From: Sedimentisphaerales bacterium
GTDB lineage: Bacteria > Planctomycetota > Phycisphaerae > Sedimentisphaerales > Anaerobacaceae
Reading direction: 5' to 3'
Assembly (NCBI GenBank): GCA_016932095.1
Contig: JAFGDN010000074.1
Span: 1-64,000, forward strand
Length of the DNA stretch: 64,000 nucleotides
Positions 42,100-49,760 of the stretch are shown piece after piece; position 1 is the stretch's first letter; every line of letters begins with the position of its first letter. Position numbers and translations under genes: made by a program. A model generated the notes under the pieces. That model did no database searches, was not told the DNA's origin, and saw only the letters and a program-made list of their open reading frames with translations.

Positions 42100-43495
42100 T
42101 GATAAATCCTCCAGTCCAGTTTGCCGCGTTTTCAGAAACACGTTTGATTCCTCTTTCAGGTATTGAAATGCTGTATCCATCTGTCAGGTAGGTGTTTTGG
42201 TTGATTATGCGACTGTATTCGACAAAGAAATCATCGGCGAGGTGAGGGTGGGTAACACCCGATATGACACTTGATACACCATCTGTAATGTCGACACGTG
42301 TGGCCTGACCGAACTGCACGGGGCTGCGTAGTTCATTGACCCGGATATGGGCATAGCGGAATGTGACGATATCCTGCCTCGATGGTGAAAGCCGCAATGT
42401 CAATCCATGTGCCCGCACATTAGAGTTGATGAACACCATAGTTGATTTGGAACCCGTTGACCAGGCGCTTGGAGATCCTTCGTAATACAGGGGATCGAAC
42501 CGTTCCTGTCTTGACGTGCTTGGGTCGTCGCCGGAAAATGTTTGATAATAATAGGACAATACCGGTTTCCATAGGGTATCGGAAAATGCGTATTCTGCCT
42601 TGAACCGCCCGGCCCATGCACGCATATCGATGCGCTCATTCCACTCATAGGCAATATCGAGGCCGAACGATAGATTTTCCAGTGTCTCTTTTTGTGCGTA
42701 CACATTCAGGGCATGCAGGCCTTCTCTTGCGCCGGGCGTAATGGTTGGAGCTCCATCGCCGTTGGGAGCGGCTTTAGGATAAGGCGCGAGCGACTCAATA
42801 ACATGAATGTACGAAAGCCCGATGTTGTCTTTTTCCGACGCATCATATCTGATATCCAATCCGGCGAGGCGGTTTTCTGTCTTGTTGGATTCCAGTTCAT
42901 TGGGAGCAAGGTAAAAAACACTACTTTTTACCTTGCTTGTTGAGAGACCGGCAAGAAGAGCCATCCGCCATGCTTTTCGGGGGCCGAACTTGAGTGCCCC
43001 GCGCTCGAAGCCGTTAGCCGCTCCGTTGGCAATCAACATGCCTGTGCCAAGCGCAAATTCTCTCGAGCCGGCTGAAATATCCAGCACAAGATTATTGTCG
43101 TCCCTGTTGCGATATCCAAGATATGCTTCCTCCAGAGTGGTGCGCCCCGTGTCACTGGCGTCAAATGCATCGGTGCCAAATGTATAGGAGCTTACTTCCG
43201 AAAGTTTCCCATATAAACACGCGTCTTCTGAAAAGGATCTTGTAAAGCTCAGACCCGCCTTTATGTATGTTTCAAGCCATTCCGTATCGGAATCGAAATC
43301 GATTTCCGGAACGTCTGCGATGTTCCAGAACAAGTTCCGTTCGGCAACGGCATTTAATCCGAGTTGAAGGTGTCCGTGAACCTCCAAATCCTTCTCCTGA
43401 TGAAGCAACATAGGGTCGCGTTGGCCGGCAATGGTTGCCGACATACCCGTAACCTTCAGAGTCACACTGCATACAAGCAAACTGAGATTTCCCAT
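42080..43495 (-). CDS. Outer-membrane beta-barrel porin (alginate-export-like)
   Basis: A 471-residue protein with an N-terminal export signal and alternating polar/hydrophobic strands throughout (YIKAGLSFTRSFSEDACLYGKL, LDISAGSREFALGTGMLI, AEYAFSDTLWKPVLSYYYQTF) and a C-terminal aromatic residue (FINVIFNY), as expected for an outer-membrane barrel. Segments such as SREFALGTGMLIANG and VTFRYAHIRVNEL resemble the alginate-export/carbohydrate porin group. It overlaps the serine hydrolase gene, suggesting uptake of a compound that the hydrolase then cleaves or has cleaved. A TTGGCT-18-TATTAT promoter is possible just upstream. Confidence 0.8.
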   Translation of the reverse strand: MGNLSLLVCSVTLKVTGMSATIAGQRDPMLLHQEKDLEVHGHLQLGLNAVAERNLFWNIADVPEIDFDSDTEWLETYIKAGLSFTRSFSEDACLYGKLSEVSSYTFGTDAFDASDTGRTTLEEAYLGYRNRDDNNLVLDISAGSREFALGTGMLIANGAANGFERGALKFGPRKAWRMALLAGLSTSKVKSSVFYLAPNELESNKTENRLAGLDIRYDASEKDNIGLSYIHVIESLAPYPKAAPNGDGAPTITPGAREGLHALNVYAQKETLENLSFGLDIAYEWNERIDMRAWAGRFKAEYAFSDTLWKPVLSYYYQTFSGDDPSTSRQERFDPLYYEGSPSAWSTGSKSTMVFINSNVRAHGLTLRLSPSRQDIVTFRYAHIRVNELRSPVQFGQATRVDITDGVSSVISGVTHPHLADDFFVEYSRIINQNTYLTDGYSISIPERGIKRVSENAANWTGGFINVIFNY

Positions 43496-43513
43496 ATAAC
43501 CTTACATATTTTC

Positions 43514-43533
43514 GCTCAGCTACGCCGCTGAGC
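43514..43533 (-). repeat. Hairpin in the porin leader, repeated at 46429-46449
   Basis: gctcagc and gctgagc form a 7-bp stem with a 6-base loop, about 20 bases upstream of the porin start. Nearly the same 21 bases occur at 46429-46449, again just upstream of a minus-strand gene. Confidence 0.55.
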
Positions 43534-43719
43534 TTTATTTTTCAATATAATATGACACCTGCCCTGAAAAAGCCAATTTTACTTTTGACTGGAAGTTTTT
43601 TCAGCCATATACATTTACAAAAAGCGAATCTTGGCGGTTGAATATTCGGAGTTTTTTGGCCCCCCGAAAACTGTACAATTGCGGAATAGAGGGTATCCGA
43701 TAAGATTGGGCGATTTAAG

Positions 43720-43890
43720 ATTGACCAGGCGGCTCTGGATTTGATTGAAAAGCAGGCAGGCAGACCGCTGGAGCAAATCTTAAAATACCGCAACCTCAAC
43801 CCCAAGTGGCAAATCAAGCACGCCGAAAAAATCGGCCTGGGCAGCAGAAAATACGAGCTTGTTACAATCGGTAAATCGCTGCTTTTTTGA
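43720..43890 (+). pseudogene. 3' remnant of a second DUF362 gene
   Basis: Residues IDQAALDLIEKQAGRPLEQI onward match the C-terminal 47 residues of the intact DUF362 protein, then diverge to VTIGKSLLF and stop at TGA 43888-43890. Nucleotide differences from the intact copy are almost all synonymous (GCG/GCT, CTC/CTG, CTG/TTA, TAT/TAC), with one N/S change. It was therefore a separate functional paralog before being truncated, not a recent duplicate. There is no start or upstream portion. The break point is at about 43719. Confidence 0.88.
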
Positions 43891-43908
43891 AGCGGATGTG
43901 CCTTTCGA

Positions 43909-43937
43909 TTGACAAATGCCTCTGAATATAGTATAAT
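43909..43937 (+). promoter_or_regulatory. Perfect consensus sigma70-type promoter
   Basis: TTGACA (43909-43914), 17-base spacer, TATAAT (43932-43937), reading toward the 44001 gene. Confidence 0.85.
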
Positions 43938-44000
43938 CCCCTGAAGCTACAAATGTATTAAATTGTGTGCTTTTATGTTTTTGAAAGGAGGAGCAAGCCA

Positions 44001-44780
44001 ATGAAACTTAACCTGCTGGTTATTACGGTTATGACGATTGTTTTGGCGACGGCCCAGGCCGGCTATGCCCAGTGCGAAGAGCCGGTAATCGAACAGCTTA
44101 CCAGCGGCGATGTTGACAAGGACAATGTCAGGATTTCCGGCGTTCACGCCGTGTGGCAGGGCGAGGACCCCAACGGGGGCGACTGGGAAATTTACTACTA
44201 TGACGGCAGCACAGTAACCCAGCTTACGGACAATAATACAGCCGATATCGAGCCGGACATTAAGGGCTCGAACGTCGTCTGGCAGGGTCGCGACGCCAAT
44301 GAAGGGGACTGGGAGATATTCTATTCCAACGGCCAGTGCTTCCTTCAGATTACCGATAACAACCAGGACGATGGGAATCCCCAGGTCTCAGCTTCGAGAA
44401 TTTTCTGGAAGGGATGGGTCGGGGTCAACTGGGAGGTCTTTTCCGCAGCGTTTCCCGTCGGCGTTTCAATGAAGGTATCGCCGAGGACAATTAACCTCAA
44501 AAGCAAGGGGCAGTCGATAACGGCCACCCTTTTGTTAGGCGATGACCTTAAGGCGGACGACGTAGTCGTGTCGAGCTTGCGTCTTTTGGGTCAGGTTCCC
44601 GCTTCAAAAGTAAAAATAAGCGCCCGCTCAAACAAGCTGATTGCTAAATTCGACCGCCCTGAGGTGCAGACGCTTCTGCAAACCGGCAATGACGTTGAAA
44701 TAACTTTGACCGGAAAAATGCAGGACGGCACATTCATTACAGCCACGGACACCGTGAAGGTCATAAAGCCCGGCAATTAA
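44001..44780 (+). CDS. Exported TolB-type beta-propeller repeat protein
   Basis: A 259-residue exported protein with a signal peptide (LLVITVMTIVLATAQAGYA). The N-terminal half has three repeats of the form (V/I)xWQGxDxNxGDWEI(Y/F)(Y/F) ... QLTDN, as in TolB/WD40-like surface propellers. The C-terminal half is a beta domain (VSPRTINLKSKGQSITATLLLGDDL...). The ATG at 44001 has AAAGGAGGAG upstream; the longer frame from 43965 is unlikely. It has a perfect promoter and stands alone. No sorting motif is present at the C-terminus, so periplasmic or surface location is inferred. Confidence 0.8.
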   Translation: MKLNLLVITVMTIVLATAQAGYAQCEEPVIEQLTSGDVDKDNVRISGVHAVWQGEDPNGGDWEIYYYDGSTVTQLTDNNTADIEPDIKGSNVVWQGRDANEGDWEIFYSNGQCFLQITDNNQDDGNPQVSASRIFWKGWVGVNWEVFSAAFPVGVSMKVSPRTINLKSKGQSITATLLLGDDLKADDVVVSSLRLLGQVPASKVKISARSNKLIAKFDRPEVQTLLQTGNDVEITLTGKMQDGTFITATDTVKVIKPGN

Positions 44781-44887
44781 CAGCTTAGGAAGCGCAAAAT
44801 AAAAGTGTTAAGCTCAAAACCGCTTTTTAGCGAGGCCGGGTTTCCTGTGTTTATATTCAAAAGACGCTGAATCACCCCGTTTTGCTC

Positions 44888-44915
44888 TTGACTTTCGCCG
44901 GAAAAAGGGTATTAT
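44888..44915 (+). promoter_or_regulatory. Sigma70-type promoter candidate
   Basis: TTGACT (44888-44893), 16-base spacer, TATTAT (44910-44915), 53 bases before the PEP-CTERM gene at 44968. Confidence 0.6.
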
Positions 44916-44967
44916 CATAGTTGCCTTTGCAGGGGCGGGCAAAAGGCAATTAAGAAGGAGAAGAGAG

Positions 44968-45726
44968 ATGAGAAGCGAAACATATCTAAAGCTAATTTCA
45001 TTCAGGGCGGGATTGTGCATCAAATTTGCATTTATAGCAATCCTGTGCGCGGGAGGAGCGGTTCTGGCCGACTGGGATGTCGGCAACCCTGCCTTGTATT
45101 ATCAACTGCCTGATGAGTCGGATGGGTGGAGTGTGTATTCCGAGTGGGGAACCGGACCGGCCGGGGTGGCGGATAACTGGACGGCCGCGGTAACCGCGTC
45201 AATTACAGAGATTCATTTCTGGGGCGGATGGAAAGATGACCACGTCGGCCAAATAGGCAATATCCTCATCCAGATATTCGAAAACGGTTCCGCCGGCCTG
45301 CCCGGCGAATGCGCATGGGAGCAGGTTTTCAGCACGGGAGAATACACAAGCAAAACTTATTCCACAGGATTTCAGGGCTGGTATTACCCTGGTCCGGATG
45401 GAACCTGGTCGGCACGCAACCATGATGATTTGTATCAGTATAGCATCCCAATTTCTACCGACCCCTTCATACAGCAGGCGGGACAAACCTACTGGATTAT
45501 GACGGCAATGGATGTTCAGGGCGGCACGTGGGGATGGAATACCGCTGAAAGCGTCAGCGGCGGCCCGGCGGTATTCTGGAACGGGGCGTGGGAACAGTTA
45601 CTTACGCCTGCCGGCTACGAAGACCCGCAGACGCCGCTGGATATGTCGTTTGTGATTGTCCCCGAGCCGGCGACGCTTATATTACTCGGCCTCGGCGCGG
45701 CGATTGCAGGAAAACGCAAAGATTAA
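44968..45726 (+). CDS. PEP-CTERM sorting-domain protein
   Basis: A 252-residue exported protein with a signal peptide (FAFIAILCAGGAVLA). The body is beta-rich (WDVGNPALYYQLPDESDGWS ... ITEIHFWGGWKDDHVGQIGN ... TYWIMTAMDVQGGTWGW) and resembles other planctomycete secreted domains with this architecture. The tail VPEPATL, a hydrophobic helix and GKRKD is a PEP-CTERM signal for exosortase. It has its own promoter, and a GAAGGAGAAG ribosome site precedes the ATG. It is one of three PEP-CTERM proteins in the window. Confidence 0.88.
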   Translation: MRSETYLKLISFRAGLCIKFAFIAILCAGGAVLADWDVGNPALYYQLPDESDGWSVYSEWGTGPAGVADNWTAAVTASITEIHFWGGWKDDHVGQIGNILIQIFENGSAGLPGECAWEQVFSTGEYTSKTYSTGFQGWYYPGPDGTWSARNHDDLYQYSIPISTDPFIQQAGQTYWIMTAMDVQGGTWGWNTAESVSGGPAVFWNGAWEQLLTPAGYEDPQTPLDMSFVIVPEPATLILLGLGAAIAGKRKD

Positions 45727-45728
45727 AG

Positions 45729-45829
45729 TTTTAAGCTCAAAACAAAAGCCGATAGCTCAAATTTGAACGCTTCACGCTGAACGCTGTTTTTGAAACCTGT
45801 TCTCTGGACGCTGCAACGAGTGCGAATAC
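45729..45829. repeat. Word-like repeat between convergent genes
   Basis: Text such as ttgaacgcttcacgctgaacgctg repeats similar words seen at 49690 and 51705. Confidence 0.5.
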
Positions 45830-46405
45830 TTATTTGTTTTTTCCGACGGAATCTCTCTGCCGGGATTCTTCCGTTAATTTTCTCAAAAGAGTCAGGGCCG
45901 ACTCGTAAGCCGTCGGGCTTGCGACCACGATTTCATAAATCAGGGGAGAAGTTAAATCCTGCCTCATTTCTGATGGTCTTTCGTTATTTATTTTTCTCAG
46001 CCCAAGATTCCATATCTCCCTGAATCTTTGTGCATAGCTTTCTTTTATCCCTCTGCCCAAATCCTGGCTTTTCGTCCATTCCGGAATCGCCTCGTTATAA
46101 CCCGACTTTGTATTGTTTCTCTTGCCTAAATCCCAGATAAAATCCTTGATAGCTCCCAACTGGCACGCCGTAAAATCATCGGGAAATGCCCTCATCGCCG
46201 CGTATTTGATGAGACATACGCCGGCGTAATTTTTCCCGCAGGCGTATTCGATACTTACCCTGTGGGCATGGCTTTGCGGGACGGGAAGGTCAAGAACCTT
46301 GATTTTTCTCTGTTCAACGCTTAGAAGCTCCTCGAAAATACAGTAATCACACTCCTCGGAACGGCCAATCAAATCCTCTTTTGAGCCGTTTAATTTGACT
46401 TCCAT
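45830..46405 (-). CDS. Hypothetical soluble protein
   Basis: A 191-residue protein with several cysteines in the N-terminal part (ECDYCIFEEL near residue 20, EYACGKNYAGVCL near 55) and a helical C-terminal half. No signal peptide or membrane segment is seen, and no family is recognised. Codon use resembles real genes and an AAAGGG ribosome site lies upstream. A hairpin related to one in the porin leader is just upstream of it. Convergent with the PEP-CTERM gene. Confidence 0.6.
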   Translation of the reverse strand: MEVKLNGSKEDLIGRSEECDYCIFEELLSVEQRKIKVLDLPVPQSHAHRVSIEYACGKNYAGVCLIKYAAMRAFPDDFTACQLGAIKDFIWDLGKRNNTKSGYNEAIPEWTKSQDLGRGIKESYAQRFREIWNLGLRKINNERPSEMRQDLTSPLIYEIVVASPTAYESALTLLRKLTEESRQRDSVGKNK

Positions 46406-46697
46406 TTTACTTTTACCCTTTAAATTCTCGCTCAGCTACGCTGCTGCGCATAACCTTTCTACTTATATCATATACGTCTTGAAAAATCAAGGGTTTCACG
46501 CTTTATATAACTGTCCCAAAAATTCCTCCATAATCTTTTGGTTGGTTTGAACTGCCCGCCCTGCCACGGCGAAGCGCGGCGAAGCCGGGCTGAATTTACC
46601 CGCTGGATTGGGAATGTTAAAGCTTTTCTGATTTGCGATTTACGAATAATTAAAAACTCACATATGGTTTTCTTCAACTCTACTCTTATGACGTGAA
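46406..46697. other. Gene-free stretch with GC-rich palindrome
   Basis: It contains the hairpin at 46429-46449 and, at about 46560-46595, GC-rich palindromic text (gccacggcgaagcgcggcgaagccg) typical of small interspersed palindromes. The open frame on the minus strand here appears to be repeat translation and not a gene. Confidence 0.5.
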
Positions 46698-47099
46698 CTA
46701 TTTTATTCGACCTTCAGGTTGTACTTTTAAACCCAGAGATACTTCGAAAACCGAAGGATATGGTGCTTGTTCGACATTCTTCACGATATCCGGCCAAACC
46801 TTCACTATTCTCCAAGCATATTCTTCCCATGGTAATTTAGTCCATCCGGGTGCTAAGTAAACAAATGCAATTTTGCACTCCTTTAATACTTGTCTCTGGA
46901 CTTGATTTCTAAGAATCCTCGCATCTCCGGAAACAACGACCGTTCTATCGCCCCACGAGGAAACTTTAGGCAACCACTCCTCGTCGGGTGTGCCTTTGTC
47001 AAAGTTATCAATGCTTGCCCGCATTTCATTTCTTCTGTCGAAAGAGCCAAGCATACGTGCTGCATATTCCGAGATGCATTCATCAAAAAAGAATATCAC
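46698..47099 (-). CDS. PIN-like toxin (VapC45/DUF5615-type)
   Basis: A 133-residue protein starting MIFFFDECISEY, the acidic DE motif after a strand seen at the start of DUF5615/VapC45 PIN-like nucleases, with a second acidic region (DNFDKGTPDEEWL) and VVSGDARILRN as the third. It is AT-richer than neighbours. Its start overlaps the stop of the DUF433 gene by four bases (ATGA), the arrangement of a toxin-antitoxin operon. RNA cleavage is expected from the fold, not shown. Confidence 0.8.
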   Translation of the reverse strand: MIFFFDECISEYAARMLGSFDRRNEMRASIDNFDKGTPDEEWLPKVSSWGDRTVVVSGDARILRNQVQRQVLKECKIAFVYLAPGWTKLPWEEYAWRIVKVWPDIVKNVEQAPYPSVFEVSLGLKVQPEGRIK

Positions 47100-47764
47100 G
47101 CTGCAACCCTTCTTCCGTAAAGTTTTTCGAAGTTGACAGCATTAGCAATATCCCTTTCGCTAAGACCATATAAATCTGCTACTAAGTCAGAGTTTTTGTT
47201 GTTAGCATAATATTGATTGTAGATAACATACGTTGTAATACCGGTATTTTCGATCGTTGGTTTTCCCATGCTTATGGAGGGATCCACAACAACACCTTCA
47301 GTTATCCTCCATCGGAGTGCCAATTTATTTATTTCGCTGTAATCAATATGGTCGAGTTTTTCCTTAATATGAAGGAAGAACTGTTGTTGTGAAACCACGT
47401 CACGCAATCGTTCTTCATCAATTTTGTTAGCAACATCCACGAAAATTCTTTTTCCATCTGTCCATAAATCGCTGTGACAAAAAGGATGTTTGGTTTGCAA
47501 CTCTTCCTGAAGCACCTGGTGGGCACGGCGAACAATCCGCATTGGAACATTATGACGGTCTCGAAATTGTCCAGCAATTAATACATCTATCAGGTCAAAA
47601 AAACTAACCGCAAAATCACCATCTACGATTTTGTAATCAGATTCAAAAACAGGACCGCGGCCATGTCTATCCGTACGTCCTTTAAACCATGACCTGACTC
47701 GATTTGGATGTAATTCTGTTAAACGAGCGACTTCACTCAGTATGTATATCCCTTTCCCAAGCAT
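47096..47764 (-). CDS. DUF433 antitoxin with MerR-like N-terminus
   Basis: A 222-residue protein. The N-terminus (GIYILSEVARLTELHPNRVRSWFKG) looks like a MerR/HTH-type DNA-binding segment. The C-terminal DUF433 part has VVVDPSISMGKPTIENTGITTYVIYNQY and the ending DLYGLSERDIANAVNFEKLYG, the usual DUF433 core. DUF433 proteins are the known partners of DUF5615-like PIN toxins. It is upstream of the toxin and overlaps it by four bases, so it likely autoregulates the operon from the adjacent repeat region or its own promoter. Confidence 0.85.
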   Translation of the reverse strand: MLGKGIYILSEVARLTELHPNRVRSWFKGRTDRHGRGPVFESDYKIVDGDFAVSFFDLIDVLIAGQFRDRHNVPMRIVRRAHQVLQEELQTKHPFCHSDLWTDGKRIFVDVANKIDEERLRDVVSQQQFFLHIKEKLDHIDYSEINKLALRWRITEGVVVDPSISMGKPTIENTGITTYVIYNQYYANNKNSDLVADLYGLSERDIANAVNFEKLYGRRVAA

Positions 47765-47899
47765 CTCTATTCCTCCAGCATATCTGCGGCTATGCTACAA
47801 AAGCCGATTTAATACTTATACGATTATGCCATATTATTGTGTCGGCAGCAATAATCTAGTCGCTTCAAATATTTACGTTATCTCTTAGACTCCTTGTTT

Positions 47900-48025
47900 T
47901 TACGCTAAAAACGCAACCTTGCCAAGATGGTCAGGTCACAAAACCTTGTCCAAGTGTGTCCTTCTGTGTCTATCTGTATTTTTAGCGTAATAACACACTT
48001 GGACACACTTAGACACACTTGGACA
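47900..48025. repeat. Iteron-like direct and inverted repeats
   Basis: A 12-bp inverted repeat ttacgctaaaaa (47900-47911) / tttttagcgtaa (47979-47990) is nested with a 14-bp inverted repeat tgtccaagtgtgtc (47947-47960) / gacacacttggaca (48012-48025). The right side also has three head-to-tail 10-bp units (acacacttgg-type), one helical turn apart. This is the pattern of multi-site protein binding, placed just downstream of the RepA-like gene. Confidence 0.8.
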
Positions 48026-48044
48026 GCATTATGGAGAGGGCAAC

Positions 48045-49328
48045 TTAGGCGTTACAAAACTTTTTCAGCTTGGCACGTTCTCTTTCAAGTAGTTTTGCTA
48101 ATCCGGGTATCTTCGATTGTTCTCCTTCTTTCTTAGGTAATCGCCAGTGCCAGGAATTATTTCCTTTGTCATCGAATATCTGAAAGCATTTAATGCCGAG
48201 TTCCTTTCTGGCCCTTTGTAACGTTCTGTCGTTAAAATCTTCTTCTTTTGCCAGCTTGAAGATTTGATTTGAGGGTTTTGACTGGCCGTCGGCGAGTAAT
48301 TCCTTTAGCCATTCGATGGCGCGGCGGCGTTCGGGGGCCTCGATGCTCGATGGCTTGGTCAGAATTTCCTCGGGGCGGGTTTCGACAGGGTCTTTTTCGA
48401 AAACGGGGGCGCCTTCTTTGATTTCAAAGGCGAGGCCGGCGGGTCTTTCGGCGATGTTCATTTTGGCGTTGAGCAGGAATCGCCGGCTTCCTGTATCGTC
48501 GTTGGGGTCGGAGCAGACAAACCACATAACCCTGGCGGCGGCGGTAAATCCCAGGCTGCCGCTGGCACGATATAATATGTTCGATGAATTGCCTTTATTT
48601 AGGTGCATAACGCAGACAACCGCGACGTTATACCTGTCGGCGATTTGCGAAAGAGGCGCAAGCGCGTGCCTTACTTTAGCGTCAACTCGCGTGTCGGCTG
48701 CGCCGAAATATGCGCTCAGGGGGTCGATAATCACCAGCCGGATTTGCGGATTTTGTTTCAGCAGCTCCTCGAGCATTAAATAGTGCTTTGTGATGACGAA
48801 AAAGTTTTGAAACTCGTTGCCGCTTTCGTCTTTTTCGCTCGCCCCCACAACCGCGTGTATTTTTCTTTCGTCGAGATTAGCGCCCAGCGCGATTAAACGC
48901 GGCTTTACCGTATGTTCGAGGGAGTCCTCGTTGCTGAAAATCGCGACTTCACCCTGCGGGCAGGGATTCTCATCTGGCCAGTCGCGTCCCTGCGAGACCG
49001 TTGCCGCCATAAATAATGTGAGAATGCTTTTGCCCAAACCCGGGTCGCCGGCCAGGATGGTCAGCATTTTAAGAGGAATCCTGCCCTGCCAGAGCCAATC
49101 GACTTTTTGCTCTTTCACGTCAGCCATATTAACAACAACAAGGCCGCATTTAGCCACAGAGCTAACAGCCGAAAGCCCGTCGCCGGCGTCTTTTTGATTT
49201 TCGGTAACAGTCGATACGGCCGAGGCCTCGCATAAAGGCGGGGCGCAGGTCTTCGACGAATCGCAAGTAACTGTTGACAATTCTTCGTTCTTCGCCGTCA
49301 ATTCCGAACCAATTTCTTTCTTTTCCAT
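48045..49328 (-). CDS. RepA-like AAA family ATPase
   Basis: A 427-residue protein. A Ser/Thr-rich N-terminus of about 70 residues is followed by a RecA/DnaB-type RepA core: Walker A AGDPGLGKS near residue 91, Walker B RLVIIDPLSAYFG near 180, and VVCVMHLNKG near 210, as in plasmid/phage RepA helicases. The C-terminal third contains a winged-helix-like DNA-binding part (LAKEEDFNDRTLQRARKELG). It has a perfect consensus promoter and an AAAGGAG ribosome site. It is divergent from an XRE-S24 repressor gene and flanked by iteron-like repeats, suggesting a replication or mobilisation ATPase of an integrated element. Confidence 0.85.
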   Translation of the reverse strand: MEKKEIGSELTAKNEELSTVTCDSSKTCAPPLCEASAVSTVTENQKDAGDGLSAVSSVAKCGLVVVNMADVKEQKVDWLWQGRIPLKMLTILAGDPGLGKSILTLFMAATVSQGRDWPDENPCPQGEVAIFSNEDSLEHTVKPRLIALGANLDERKIHAVVGASEKDESGNEFQNFFVITKHYLMLEELLKQNPQIRLVIIDPLSAYFGAADTRVDAKVRHALAPLSQIADRYNVAVVCVMHLNKGNSSNILYRASGSLGFTAAARVMWFVCSDPNDDTGSRRFLLNAKMNIAERPAGLAFEIKEGAPVFEKDPVETRPEEILTKPSSIEAPERRRAIEWLKELLADGQSKPSNQIFKLAKEEDFNDRTLQRARKELGIKCFQIFDDKGNNSWHWRLPKKEGEQSKIPGLAKLLERERAKLKKFCNA

Positions 49329-49375
49329 TGCTTATAGCTCCTTTATTAAACATACATAATTTTATTAGTTTAATA

Positions 49376-49404
49376 ATTATAACAGTAGTTAGATGTTCTG
49401 TCAA
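49376..49404 (-). promoter_or_regulatory. Perfect consensus sigma70-type promoter
   Basis: On the minus strand TTGACA (49399-49404), 17-base spacer and TATAAT (49376-49381), 48 bases before the RepA-like ATG. Confidence 0.85.
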
Positions 49405-49655
49405 CAATAAAATGGCGTGAAAGTTAAATTTTTTGAAATGTTAAAATGGGCAAAATGTCGTGAGCAAAATTGCACGAAAGTCGATTTTTGCCCTTAAAAT
49501 GAGGGTGCAACGGATATTTCTTTGATTTTTAGTTCAGTTTTTCGTTAAATATTTGTTCGGCCCGGCTTGAGAAAACGGACATTCAAACCAATGGGCAAGA
49601 TATGCACACAGAGATACAAATCTGAAAAAAATTAAAATATAATTAAAATAACATC
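49405..49655. other. Divergent regulatory region
   Basis: Between the two divergent promoters lies AT-rich text with a nested pair gggcaaaat ... atttttgccc (about 49447-49494) enclosing two cgt/acg half-site-like words. It could hold operators for the XRE-S24 repressor. No coding sequence is seen. Confidence 0.4.
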
Positions 49656-49683
49656 TTGCATATTTGTTAGGAAGGTATATAAT
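49656..49683 (+). promoter_or_regulatory. Sigma70-type promoter candidate
   Basis: TTGCAT (49656-49661), 16-base spacer, TATAAT (49678-49683), before the XRE-S24 gene. Confidence 0.6.
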
Positions 49684-49689
49684 ATTCTG

Positions 49690-49740
49690 TGAATCGTGAA
49701 ACGTAAAACGTATCTCGCGAAACGACGCTTCACGAAAAAC
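49690..49740. repeat. Word-like repeat in leader
   Basis: Repeated gtgaaacgtaaaacg / cgcgaaacgacgcttcacg words, similar to the element at 51705-51779. Confidence 0.65.
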
Positions 49741-49760
49741 AAATAATGAGGGACGAAAAA

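Noticed and set aside
46468-46677. Minus-strand frame of 69 codons between genes
   Set aside because: It mainly translates GC-rich palindromic and repeat text, with no conserved-looking core.
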